Assembly (NCBI RefSeq): GCF_013870525.1
Contig: NZ_JACBXD010000002.1
Coordinates: 124,001-188,000 of the forward strand
DNA from: Amycolatopsis pittospori
Lineage (GTDB): Bacteria; Actinomycetota; Actinomycetes; Mycobacteriales; Pseudonocardiaceae
Length of the DNA: 64,000 nt
Reading direction: 5' to 3'
The position numbers and the translations under genes were made by a program. How positions within the stretch are numbered: the first letter of the stretch is position 1; each line of letters begins with the position of its first letter. Below, piece after piece: positions 34,846-42,692 of this stretch. The notes under the pieces are model-generated. The model saw only the letters and a list, made by a program, of their open reading frames with translations, was not told where the DNA came from and ran no database searches.

Positions 34846-35757
34846 ATGCAACTGGACTTGAACCTGCTTCTCGCCCTCGACGCTCTGTTGGAAGAGGGCA
34901 GCGTGACCGGCGCCGCGGCCCGTCTCCACGTCACCGCGCCCGCGATGAGCCGCACCCTGGGCCGTATCCGCCGGGCCACCGGTGACCAGATCCTCGTACG
35001 CACCGGCCGGACCATGACGCCGACTCCGCGTGCCCTGGCCCTCCGCGAGACCGTGCACGACCTGGTCCAGCGGGCTCAGGTCGTGCTCTCCCCGGACACC
35101 GACGTCGACCTGGCCACCCTGGAGCGGACCTTCATCCTGAAATGGCACGACGCCCTGGCGGCCGCGGCGGGACCGGCTCTGCTCCATTCCGTGCGAGCCG
35201 AGGCACCTGGCGTCCGTCTCCGCTTCATGGCCGAAGCCGGCAGCGACGTCCAGGACCCGCGACGAGGGGACATCGACCTCGAAGCCGGGGCGGCCACGCC
35301 CTCCGCACCCGAGCACCGTCACGAGATCGTGGGCCACGACCGGCTCGTGCTCGCCCTGCGCCCGGAGCACCCGCTCAACGGTGGCGCCCTCACCCTCGAT
35401 GACTACGCGGCCGCGGAACACATCACCGTGTCACGCCGGGGAAGGCTGCGGGACCCCATCGACGACGCCTTGGCGGCACAGGGCCTCGAACGGCATGTGG
35501 TCGCCGCCGCCCCGACCAACGTCGCGGCACTGCAGTTCGTCCGTCACCACGACCTCGTCGCGGCGGTCCCCGAGCTCGTCAGCCGCCCGCTGCTTCAGGA
35601 CCTCGGGCTCCGCGTTGCGCCGTTGCCGGTGGCGATGCCCGCCATCCCCATCCAGCTCACCTGGCATCAGCGTTACGACAACGACCCCGCGCACGCCTGG
35701 CTGCGAGGCCGGGCCCGGGCCGCACTACGGGAAGCCGCCGGCCCGGGCGATACGTGA
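34846..35757 (+). CDS. LysR-family regulator (NodD/LinR-like)
   Basis: The 303-aa protein has an N-terminal HTH: LDLNLLLALDALLEEGSVTG, LHVTAPAMSRTLGRIRRATG and the family mark TPRALAL. The ligand domain includes FILKWHDALAA and DIDLEAGAATPSAPEHRHEI. It resembles the NodD/PgdR branch, which recognises aromatic inducers. It is transcribed away from the IMPase-like/SDR pair, and the 106-base gap should carry its T-N11-A site. It ends 5 bases before the stop of the convergent 35763 gene. Confidence 0.88.
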   Translation: MQLDLNLLLALDALLEEGSVTGAAARLHVTAPAMSRTLGRIRRATGDQILVRTGRTMTPTPRALALRETVHDLVQRAQVVLSPDTDVDLATLERTFILKWHDALAAAAGPALLHSVRAEAPGVRLRFMAEAGSDVQDPRRGDIDLEAGAATPSAPEHRHEIVGHDRLVLALRPEHPLNGGALTLDDYAAAEHITVSRRGRLRDPIDDALAAQGLERHVVAAAPTNVAALQFVRHHDLVAAVPELVSRPLLQDLGLRVAPLPVAMPAIPIQLTWHQRYDNDPAHAWLRGRARAALREAAGPGDT

Positions 35758-35762
35758 GTGCG

Positions 35763-36095
35763 TCAGCTGACGACTTTCTCCACCTCGTCGGAGATCTTGG
35801 CGACCAGCTCGGTGAACTGAGAGGCACCGGAAAGCAGGTTCTTCGCCTTCTCCCAGCATCGGCGCATCACGGCGGGCTCGCCGTCGCCCCGGCTGACGTC
35901 CGTTGCCAGATCGTCGAGGACGTCGTCGAGAACTTCCTGTTTGGGCAGGTTGCCGCCACGGAGTTCGGCCTGGAGACGGCCGATCAGGTCGAGCAGTTCC
36001 TTCGTCGTGTCGGCGGTATCGCCGGATACGCCGGTCTGGGTGATGTCCCCCGAGTTGTCCCGGCCCACGTTGATCTTCTGGTTGATCCGGTGCAC
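35763..36095 (-). CDS. Small helical protein with N-terminal NQxI...ITQxG motif
   Basis: The 110-aa protein has an N-terminal beta-like motif at residues 5-22 (NQKINVGRDNSGDITQTG). A helical, acidic remainder follows (TKELLDLIGRLQAELRGG, EVLDDVLDDLATDV, AVMRRCWEKAKNLLSG, VAKISDEVEKVVS) that may form a coiled coil. The next upstream gene product ends with the same motif. The GTG at 36095 follows GGGGAGA, which overlaps the stop region of that gene, so translation is coupled. I recognise no named family. The motif looks like the short beta/amyloid-type adaptors found beside STAND or effector genes, but this is inference. Confidence 0.65.
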   Translation of the reverse strand: MHRINQKINVGRDNSGDITQTGVSGDTADTTKELLDLIGRLQAELRGGNLPKQEVLDDVLDDLATDVSRGDGEPAVMRRCWEKAKNLLSGASQFTELVAKISDEVEKVVS

Positions 36096-36106
36096 GATCT
36101 TCTCCC

Positions 36107-37723
36107 CTACTGGCTGACCCGGCGTTGCCGGCGAAGCAGGCCGGCCTGGGTGATGGGCGCGTTGTTGTTGCCGGAGATGGTGATGTCCTGGTTGACGACC
36201 ACCGCGGCCTGTTCCTCGAACTTCGCGGTGGAGTAGCCGGCGTCACCGAGAAGCTTCCCGATCGCGGGGAGCAGCCTGCTCTCGATGATCTTCTCGTAGC
36301 GCTCGATGTCGACGAGCTGGAAATAGTCGGCGAAGAGGTTCACCGAGGCGAGTTCCCGCAAGCTTTGCGCGACCCCGTAGCGGTCGGCGTCGATCACACC
36401 GTTCTCCCGCTTCGGAGGCCGGATCCACGACACCAGGTTCAGCAGTCTTCCCGGCAGGCTCGCCGGCAGTTTCAACCACATCAGCAGCCCCTGGGCGAGG
36501 GGTCGCAGGGAATCGGGACGCATCTTGTCGACCACTCGGTACTCCGCACGGATCGGCGGCAGCACGAAGGGCGTCCATTCCAGGTAGAGCGTGGTCTCGT
36601 CGACGGCCAGGTGCAGGAACGTGGAGAGCACCAGGTCCCTGTCCCACGTCTCGACCTCGAACCGCTGGTAGTAGCGCGCCCATTCGCGAGGTTCCTCTTT
36701 GAGGTGAGTCACTTCTGCCGGTGTCAGCCGCGTGCTGGGCGGTTCGGTCAGCGTTTGGAGGTAGCTCCGCGATTCGGGACTCGCGAGGTGATCGATCAGC
36801 TCGGCCGCCGGGGTGAAGACCATGTCGGTCACGCGCAGTCCGGAAAGGCGGCGATCAGGCGAGAGCGGTCCCGCCGTGCGCAGCCGCTCGATCGCGGCAC
36901 GGACTCCGTCGTACAGCATGGCCGTCGAGAGCGGCCGAAGCTCTCCGGCATCCGGATCGCGTTCCAAGGGAATCGCCATCGACCAGGCACCGCGGCGGAA
37001 TCCCGCACCGACAAAGGGGTTGTAGCCGCGATACACGACGAGAGGGGCGCCAGGGACGCCGTCCAGCCGTTCCGCACCGTGATAGCGGCCGAGTTGTTCG
37101 CTGAAGTCCTCGGTGAGAAAGCCGGTCATGCCGGGGACGCTCGAGTCGGCGTTCGCTCCGCGCCTGAATCTGGTGCTCAGCAGCTGCCACAAGGTCCACC
37201 GCTCATACGCCACGATGCCCCCTGCGGCGAGGGCGAGAATCACCGCGATCACCAGCCGGACGGTGTCTCCCTCCGACGGCAGCCCCCTGAGGAAGCTGGG
37301 GCCGCCGTCGAAGATGTCGTCGGCGTTCTCGACCATCAGGAGCAGGAAGGGGAACAGGAACAGCAGCAACATCACGCCCTTCGGGTTCCACGTTCTTTCA
37401 CCTCCCGGCTTGACGCTGCTGAGCCACCCCGGAATCGAAAAGAGCACGGACAGGCCGATCCACGCGTAGAGCAGGGTGCTCCCCCATCCCAGGCCCACCA
37501 CGAAGAGCATGACCAGGATGAGAAGCCCGTCGTAGTTCTTGCGCCGCGCTCGGGCCCGGATGGCTTCGGCGAGGACCTTTCCCGCGTCCAGTCCCGGCGA
37601 GGGCGGCACGGGACGGGTCGGCTCGACCAAGAACTCGCTGATGGCGCGGCCACCGTACGCGGGGTCCAAATAGGACGCCGCACAGAGATATCTCGTGGTG
37701 TCGTCAGCACCGGGGGCAGACAT
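36107..37723 (-). CDS. Large membrane protein of unknown function, C-terminal ITQxG motif
   Basis: The 538-aa product has a polar N-terminus and about five TM segments in residues 65-185 (LLILVMLFVVGLGWG, LLYAWIGLSVLFSI, VMLLLFLFPFLLLMV, LVIAVILALAAGGIVAY). A soluble domain of about 330 residues with no recognised motif follows (VVYRGYNPFVGAGFR, WDRDLVLSTFLHLAVDETTL). It ends with the 18-residue motif NQDITISGNNNAPITQAG at 511-528 and a basic tail. The motif aligns without gaps to the start of the next protein. The ATG follows GAGAGGAAC. Its function is unknown. Confidence 0.7.
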   Translation of the reverse strand: MSAPGADDTTRYLCAASYLDPAYGGRAISEFLVEPTRPVPPSPGLDAGKVLAEAIRARARRKNYDGLLILVMLFVVGLGWGSTLLYAWIGLSVLFSIPGWLSSVKPGGERTWNPKGVMLLLFLFPFLLLMVENADDIFDGGPSFLRGLPSEGDTVRLVIAVILALAAGGIVAYERWTLWQLLSTRFRRGANADSSVPGMTGFLTEDFSEQLGRYHGAERLDGVPGAPLVVYRGYNPFVGAGFRRGAWSMAIPLERDPDAGELRPLSTAMLYDGVRAAIERLRTAGPLSPDRRLSGLRVTDMVFTPAAELIDHLASPESRSYLQTLTEPPSTRLTPAEVTHLKEEPREWARYYQRFEVETWDRDLVLSTFLHLAVDETTLYLEWTPFVLPPIRAEYRVVDKMRPDSLRPLAQGLLMWLKLPASLPGRLLNLVSWIRPPKRENGVIDADRYGVAQSLRELASVNLFADYFQLVDIERYEKIIESRLLPAIGKLLGDAGYSTAKFEEQAAVVVNQDITISGNNNAPITQAGLLRRQRRVSQ

Positions 37724-37754
37724 GTGTTCCTCTCAAGTGGTTTTGGCTCCGCGG

Positions 37755-38459
37755 CTACGGCGTCGACTGATCCACCATCGTCTGTACGATCGACGCGGTC
37801 TCCGGCCAGCTCTCGGCGGGCCCGTGCGCATACACGAAGAACTCGATGCCACCGGCCCGCCAGTACACGGCGCGAACGTGACGACGACCCTCGGGCGCGT
37901 TCCATTCGAACTGCCAGTCGACAGCCTCCTGGGCCCGCACCGACGTCGGCGTCAGAGCGTGAAGAACGTAACCGGAACGCTTCGAGACCTTGCGTTCGTA
38001 ATCGGCGTGATAGTCGAAGATGCTCGAACTGTCGGTCGGAGGCGCCCCGCCGAACTTGATGACGCGGCGGTCGTCGAGGGGATCCGTGGCCTGCTCGCTT
38101 CCGGGTTCGGAGAGCGTTTTCGTCGGCCAGCCGCGGGGAATCACGGTTTCGAGCCCACCTGGCCCGTTCACCCGTTCCATGGACAGCGGTAACGAGTTTC
38201 CGCCGCCCGACGTCTCGGTGGTCGAAGGTGTCCGCGTCACCGTGGTCACCGGCGGAGGTCGCCGCGTCTCGGCGGTGGTGGTCGGAATGGCAGGAGGTTC
38301 ACCGGTGCCGGTGAGATTCGCGGCGACTTCCGCCGGCCCCGTCCCCGGGGGACGGTCGAACAGCGCCCATGTCACTCCGACCAGGGAAGAGCACACCAGA
38401 TTCACCACGACGGCGACAGCCGCGAGCCGCCGACCGTCGAGTTGCGCGATCCCAGGCAT
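37755..38459 (-). CDS. Membrane-anchored extracellular protein, Thr/Pro-rich stalk
   Basis: The 234-aa protein has one N-terminal TM anchor at about residues 12-32 (LAAVAVVVNLVCSSLVGVTW). A Thr/Pro/Ser-rich stalk follows (about 40-85), then an outer domain of about 150 residues (VIPRGWPTKTLS, DWQFEWNAPEGRRHVRAVYW, GGIEFFVYAHGPAE). The ATG at 38459 follows GAGGGGG; an ATG 19 codons upstream is less likely. It is the first gene of the three-gene operon and diverges from 38546 across a 15-base palindrome. The outer domain resembles small 'serine/arginine repetitive'-type secreted domains of actinomycetes, but no family is assigned. Confidence 0.7.
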   Translation of the reverse strand: MPGIAQLDGRRLAAVAVVVNLVCSSLVGVTWALFDRPPGTGPAEVAANLTGTGEPPAIPTTTAETRRPPPVTTVTRTPSTTETSGGGNSLPLSMERVNGPGGLETVIPRGWPTKTLSEPGSEQATDPLDDRRVIKFGGAPPTDSSSIFDYHADYERKVSKRSGYVLHALTPTSVRAQEAVDWQFEWNAPEGRRHVRAVYWRAGGIEFFVYAHGPAESWPETASIVQTMVDQSTP

Positions 38460-38484
38460 CCGACCCCCTCGTCGATCATTGCAT

Positions 38485-38499
38485 TCTGCAAGTTGCAGA
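38485..38499. promoter_or_regulatory. Perfect palindrome TCTGCAA-G-TTGCAGA
   Basis: This 15-base palindrome lies in the 86-base gap between the divergent genes starting at 38459 (minus) and 38546 (plus). It is well placed to control both sides of the four-gene locus. TTGCA half-sites are used by several MarR- and PadR-type regulators, but no regulator gene lies next to it. Confidence 0.55.
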
Positions 38500-38545
38500 C
38501 CGTAGCACGACGCCAAACAGGATCGAATAACGTTTCGGAGGATCC

Positions 38546-39052
38546 GTGTACGAAGAATACTCGCAACGACTTACCGAACTGGAACGGTTATTGGCCAACA
38601 GTCCGGCGGATTACACCTTACGACATGAAATGGCCACGGTTCTTTATCGGCGCGCGTCGGAAGCGCGTAGCGTCACACGTGATCATGGGCCGATACTGAC
38701 CACCAGCCGTCAGCGAGAACTCTGCCGCGAGGCCGGCCGACGCATCCTGGATCTCCAGGTGAACGACCCCGAACTCGAGACGAGCGCACGAGAACTCCTT
38801 GCCACCGTGGAAAACGGTGACCGGTGGGTCTGGCAGCCCGCCGGCCCCGCCGCGTTGTCCGTCGCCGCGTTCTTCCTCGGCGGACTCGGCCTCGTCCTCC
38901 TGTCCATGGCGTCCGGCAGCATTCCGCTCGCCGTGGCCTCGGCCCTGCTGAGCAGCGCGCTACTGGCGGTCGTGATTCTGCGGTGCCGGCGACAACAGTG
39001 GCGAGTCGAAGCCGACCAGAAGTATCCCCTGATCCAGCACCACGGAATCTGA
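38546..39052 (+). CDS. Small protein with helical N-terminus and two C-terminal TM helices
   Basis: The 168-aa product starts with a TPR-like helical part (residues 1-90: YSQRLTELERLLANSPADYT, MATVLYRRASEAR, ELETSARELLATVEN). Two TM helices follow (LSVAAFFLGGLGLVLLSMA and LAVASALLSSALLAVVILRC) and then a basic cytosolic tail. GGAGGATCC precedes the GTG at 38546. It is transcribed away from the three-gene operon at 35763-38459 and shares its palindromic promoter. The family is unknown. Confidence 0.65.
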   Translation: MYEEYSQRLTELERLLANSPADYTLRHEMATVLYRRASEARSVTRDHGPILTTSRQRELCREAGRRILDLQVNDPELETSARELLATVENGDRWVWQPAGPAALSVAAFFLGGLGLVLLSMASGSIPLAVASALLSSALLAVVILRCRRQQWRVEADQKYPLIQHHGI

Positions 39053-39118
39053 TCCCGCCGGCACGCCATTCATGCGTCTTCAGCACTGAAAGCGCAGAGA
39101 AAAGTGGTCATTCGGATT

Positions 39119-40132
39119 TCAGAGGCTGTCTCGCAGCGGCACGGTGATCTGCTTCAGCCAGGTGCCGGTGGTGAAGTCGCGCGCCTTGATCACCACGGCG
39201 CGGTGGTACACCTCTACCTGGAGGCCCTGGTTGAAACCGCCGCCCAGGGACACCTCGCCGCCCTTGCCGTCGTCCACCCAGCCGGTCTGCACGGCTCCGG
39301 TGTTGACCACCGTGAAGCCTTCGAGATTGCCACTGCCCGGAACGACCCGGCGGGTGACCCAGTCGGACAGGTTGAGATCCCAGTGGGTGTGCCCGGAGAA
39401 CAGGAACACGTCCCGGTATTTGCCGAGCACCGCGAGCAGGCGGTCGGCCTGAAGGTAGTCGCCGAGGTAGAGCTTGTTGCGGGTACCGGACACGGTGTTC
39501 GGCAGCGGGTGATGGGTCAGCACCATCACCGGCTTGCGCCACCGGTCCCAGTACGCGAGACGCTGTTCCAGCCAGGTGAACTGCCGGTCACTGAGCCAGA
39601 CCTCGTCCCAGAGCTTCGGGTCGTGGTACTTGGCGTAGCGCTCGGTGCCCAGGCACAACACCGGCACCCCGCCGAACGAGGTCTCCGAGTAGACCGTGTT
39701 GCGCCTGGCGAAGTTGTAGAAGCTGCGGAACAACGACTCCTCGGTGGTGCCGTTGGGCCAGGTCTCCTGCGCGAGCGTGTCCGGGTCCCGCCACTTCGGC
39801 ACGTAGAACTCGTGGTTGCCGATGGCCCAGGCCACGTTCTTCGGATGCGGGTGCTTGTCCAGCACCGACCGCACCTGCGCGTACTCGAAGTCGTAGCCGC
39901 GCGGGGTGATGTCCCCCGCCACGCCGAGCCCGGCACCGCGCGGGTTGGTGACCTCGATGTCGTTCAGCGCCTTGCCGAAATCGGCGAGGTCTCCCTGGAT
40001 GTCGCTGATGATGTTGAACCGCACGGCCGGGCCGAGCGGATCCCGGCCGGGGGCGGCCTCCGCCGGAGCGCCGAGCACGGTGGTCGCGGCCACCGCGCCA
40101 CCCGTGGCCAGCATGAACGACCTGCGATCCAT
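39119..40132 (-). CDS. Exported calcineurin-like metallophosphoesterase
   Basis: The 337-aa protein carries a Tat signal (MDRRSFMLATGGAVAATTVL). The five metallophosphoesterase motifs follow: NIISDIQG, GVAGDITPRG, AIGNHEFYV, VLTHHPLP and FSGHTHWD. The first motif has D-x-Q in place of the usual D-x-H, as in a subset of this family. It probably hydrolyses phosphodiesters or phosphomonoesters outside the membrane, folded and metal-loaded before export. The upstream region contains a TACGCA-TG-TGCGTA palindrome. Confidence 0.88.
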   Translation of the reverse strand: MDRRSFMLATGGAVAATTVLGAPAEAAPGRDPLGPAVRFNIISDIQGDLADFGKALNDIEVTNPRGAGLGVAGDITPRGYDFEYAQVRSVLDKHPHPKNVAWAIGNHEFYVPKWRDPDTLAQETWPNGTTEESLFRSFYNFARRNTVYSETSFGGVPVLCLGTERYAKYHDPKLWDEVWLSDRQFTWLEQRLAYWDRWRKPVMVLTHHPLPNTVSGTRNKLYLGDYLQADRLLAVLGKYRDVFLFSGHTHWDLNLSDWVTRRVVPGSGNLEGFTVVNTGAVQTGWVDDGKGGEVSLGGGFNQGLQVEVYHRAVVIKARDFTTGTWLKQITVPLRDSL

Positions 40133-40257
40133 CGAACACCCACATTCAGCTACACCCGATACCGACGGGCCAAAGGTAGGACGTCTGAAGTGATCACCGG
40201 TGACGTCGCACGAGCCAGAGCGTGTACGCGAAGGGAACTTCAGGCTCCTCAGATTAG

Positions 40258-40271
40258 TACGCATGTGCGTA
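40258..40271. promoter_or_regulatory. Palindrome TACGCATGTGCGTA
   Basis: These 6-bp inverted arms with a 2-base centre lie 126 bases upstream of the phosphoesterase start. They may be an operator for a TetR- or GntR-type protein. Placement is the only support. Confidence 0.35.
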
Positions 40272-40293
40272 TGATCTACGGGTGTAGCTGCTT

Positions 40294-40323
40294 TCGGCCG
40301 AGCGACCGCGCCTAACCGGCCGA
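40294..40323 (-). terminator. Hairpin after the SDR gene
   Basis: TCGGCCG (40294-40300) pairs perfectly with CGGCCGA (40317-40323). It lies 27 bases past the stop of the minus-strand SDR gene. There is no U-tract. Confidence 0.4.
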
Positions 40324-40349
40324 CGAAGATGTCCTTGTGCGCCTTGGCC

Positions 40350-41036
40350 TTACCAGCGCAGCTCCCCGGCCTCGTCCTGGAAGGTCCCCGTCGGACCGTC
40401 CACGTCGAGAGTCGCCAAGCGCACGACGACCCCGGCGCTTTCCTCCGGTGCTCGCCCGATCCCGAAGGCCGCGGTCATGTCGGTGGCGGTGGGGCCGGGT
40501 TCGAGTGCGTTGAACTTGATGCCCGGCTCGGACTTGGCGTACTGGACCGTCAGCATGGTGGCGGCCGCCTTGGACGCGGAGTAGAGCGTCAGCGGCAGAT
40601 GGAATTCCGGCCGGTCGGGGTTGTTCACCGCCCAGAACGAGCCGGCGCTGCTCGACACGGTCACCACGGTCGGATTCGAAGATTCGCGCAGCAGCGGGAG
40701 CGCCGCCTCCGTGACGCGCACGATCCCCACCGCGTTGGTGTCGAAGACCCTCAGAGCCGTGGGGCCGTCGATGACGTCGCTCTCGAGGACGCCCGCGTTG
40801 TGCACCAGAACGTCGAGCCTGCCCTCGGCCGAACCGATCGTTTCCAGGGCGCTGGCCACCGACGCGTCGTCGGTCACGTCGAGCTGCACGAATCGCGCGC
40901 CGAGCGACGCCGCGGCCTTCTCGCCGCGCTCGAGGTCGCGCGCACCGATGTAGACGACGTGTCCCAGCGCCAGAAGCTGTTTGGCGGTTTCGAAACCGAT
41001 GCCCTTGTTGGCGCCGGTGATCAAGGTGACGGTCAT
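40350..41036 (-). CDS. Short-chain dehydrogenase/reductase
   Basis: The 228-aa classical SDR has the Rossmann motif TLITGANKGIGFETAKQLL, LDVTDDASV, VLVHNAGVL, a catalytic Ser in VSSSAGSF and YSASKAA (Tyr and Lys of the active site). It resembles the plant/bacterial 'carbonyl reductase' subgroup. The ATG at 41036 follows GAGGAGAGCC. It diverges from the XRE-type regulator at 41084 with a 47-base gap; this SDR/MmyB-regulator pairing is very common in actinomycetes, where the regulator controls the SDR. Confidence 0.92.
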   Translation of the reverse strand: MTVTLITGANKGIGFETAKQLLALGHVVYIGARDLERGEKAAASLGARFVQLDVTDDASVASALETIGSAEGRLDVLVHNAGVLESDVIDGPTALRVFDTNAVGIVRVTEAALPLLRESSNPTVVTVSSSAGSFWAVNNPDRPEFHLPLTLYSASKAAATMLTVQYAKSEPGIKFNALEPGPTATDMTAAFGIGRAPEESAGVVVRLATLDVDGPTGTFQDEAGELRW

Positions 41037-41083
41037 GGCTCTCCTCGCGAAATACGCGGCCCGGATGGACCGTTGAGGACGGT

Positions 41084-41989
41084 ATGAGCAGCTATCCGCC
41101 TCAGCCAGAGCCCTCTCGAACCCGGGGTGTGGCAGGACCCCCTCTGTCCACCTCGAACGCCCTCGGTGCGTTCCTTCGGGCCCGGCGCGAGCTGGTCACA
41201 CCCCAGCAGGCGGGCATCCCCGATGTCGGCGTACGGCGGGTACCCGGACTGCGGCGCGAGGAGGTCGCCCTGCTCGCCGGCATCAGCGCCGACTACTACC
41301 TCCGGCTGGAGCGGGGCCGCGATCGCAACCCGTCCCCGCAGGTACTCGAGTCGATCGCCCGCGTCCTACGGCTCGACGACGACCACCTCGCCCACCTGCG
41401 GCTCCTGGTCGCGGAGGCACCCCGGCAGCGCGGACGGCGACCGGCCGAGGAGATCCCACCGGCCGGCGCGCTCAAGCTCTTGGACTCCCTCGCCCAGCCC
41501 GCCTTCATCGAAGGCCGGTATTTCGACATCCTGGCCTCGAACGCCCTCGCTCGGGCGCTCTCCCCCGGTCTCGCCGCAGGCGGCAATCAGCTCAGGGACC
41601 TGTTCCTGGATCCGGAGCAGCAGGCGCTGCATCCGGAGTGGAAGAACGTCACGGAATGCTTCGTAGCGAACTTGAGGCAGTCCGTGGGCAACGACGTCGA
41701 CGATCCTCGCTTCGTCGAACTCACCGGAGAACTCGCCGAAGCGAGTCCACGTTTTCGCGAGCTGTGGGCACGCCACGAGGTCCGCGGGCAGCGCGGGACG
41801 CCGATCCGGCTCGATCACCCGCGGGTCGGAGAACTGACCCTCAACCGGGAACGACTGGGCATCGGCGGAACCGAGGGCCTGATGCTCGTCGTGTTCCACC
41901 CGGACGCCGGGTCCGCCGACGCGGAAAAGCTGGATCTCCTGGCTTCGGCCGCACGGTCCACGTCGCCCGCCATGGCCTCGGTCTCCTAG
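41084..41989 (+). CDS. XRE-family regulator with MmyB-like ligand domain
   Basis: The 301-aa protein has an N-terminal HTH at about 25-95 (LGAFLRARRELVTPQQAG, VPGLRREEVALLAGISADYY, LERGRDRNPSPQVL). A C-terminal MmyB-like/PAS-fold domain that binds lipidic ligands in the family follows (ILASNALARALSP, LRDLFLDPEQQALHPEW, HPRVGELTLNRERL). GAGGACGGT precedes the ATG. It is divergent from the SDR gene and overlaps the hemerythrin gene tail by 4 bases. Confidence 0.92.
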   Translation: MSSYPPQPEPSRTRGVAGPPLSTSNALGAFLRARRELVTPQQAGIPDVGVRRVPGLRREEVALLAGISADYYLRLERGRDRNPSPQVLESIARVLRLDDDHLAHLRLLVAEAPRQRGRRPAEEIPPAGALKLLDSLAQPAFIEGRYFDILASNALARALSPGLAAGGNQLRDLFLDPEQQALHPEWKNVTECFVANLRQSVGNDVDDPRFVELTGELAEASPRFRELWARHEVRGQRGTPIRLDHPRVGELTLNRERLGIGGTEGLMLVVFHPDAGSADAEKLDLLASAARSTSPAMASVS

Positions 41990-42465
41990 GCGGTGGCGCT
42001 CTGCAACTTCAGCGGATCACGGGGCGCCGACGGCTTCGCGTCGAGCATCCGCCGCCCGATTTCCTGCAGACGCTTACGCCCCATCGCTTCACGCACGTCC
42101 GGGAACCACTCCTCTTCCTCCTCGTCGACGTGGTGCCGGACGCTCTCGATGAGCACGGTGACCTTCGCGTCGAACCGCTCGTTTTCGGGATCCATCCCGG
42201 CCAGCTCGCTCAGCATCCACACCACGACGTGGTGTTCCTCCACGCTTTCGAGCACGTGATCCTTCGTATCCGGAACCGCCTCCCGGGCGACGGGATAGAA
42301 GATCTCCTCTTCGAGGTAGGCGTGCACCGTGAGTTCCTCGATGATCGAGTCGACGATCTTCCGCTTGGTGACGTACGCGTTCGGACCGGCCTTTTCGAAC
42401 TCCTTGAACAGTTTCTCGACGGTGTCGTGATCGTTCTTCAGCAAGACGATGGCGTCGGTCGACAT
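41986..42465 (-). CDS. Hemerythrin HHE-domain protein
   Basis: The 159-aa cytosolic protein has the diiron four-helix HHE pattern: LLKNDHDTVEKLFKEFE, VHAYLEEEIFYPV, VEEHHVVVWML and HHVDEEEEEWFP, which give the His/Glu ligands. Family members handle oxygen, NO or peroxide stress. The ATG at 42465 follows GGAGAGACACC. The C-terminus (DPLKLQSATA) is disordered. Confidence 0.92.
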   Translation of the reverse strand: MSTDAIVLLKNDHDTVEKLFKEFEKAGPNAYVTKRKIVDSIIEELTVHAYLEEEIFYPVAREAVPDTKDHVLESVEEHHVVVWMLSELAGMDPENERFDAKVTVLIESVRHHVDEEEEEWFPDVREAMGRKRLQEIGRRMLDAKPSAPRDPLKLQSATA

Positions 42466-42692
42466 GGTGTCTCTCCGATTCGGCGAGTGGCGATATCCAG
42501 TCCGGAACAGAAAAAGGGGCACGCCCCGCCGGCCCGGTTCTGGACCGGCAGGGCCCGGATCGCGCACCCGTGCGAACGACCCACACGAGGTGTTTCCATT
42601 CCGCTTCGGGATAAACCCGATATCCCGAAAGAGCTCGAATCCCGGGCCAGCGTTTCAGGTGAGCGAGCGGGCCCCTGACACGCCCGGAACCT

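Noticed and set aside
36125..38059. A 644-codon plus-strand frame opposite the unknown membrane-protein gene
   Set aside because: It is antisense to a gene with clear TM segments, ribosome binding site and operon spacing; its product is His/Arg/Gln-rich, typical of a complement shadow in GC-rich DNA.
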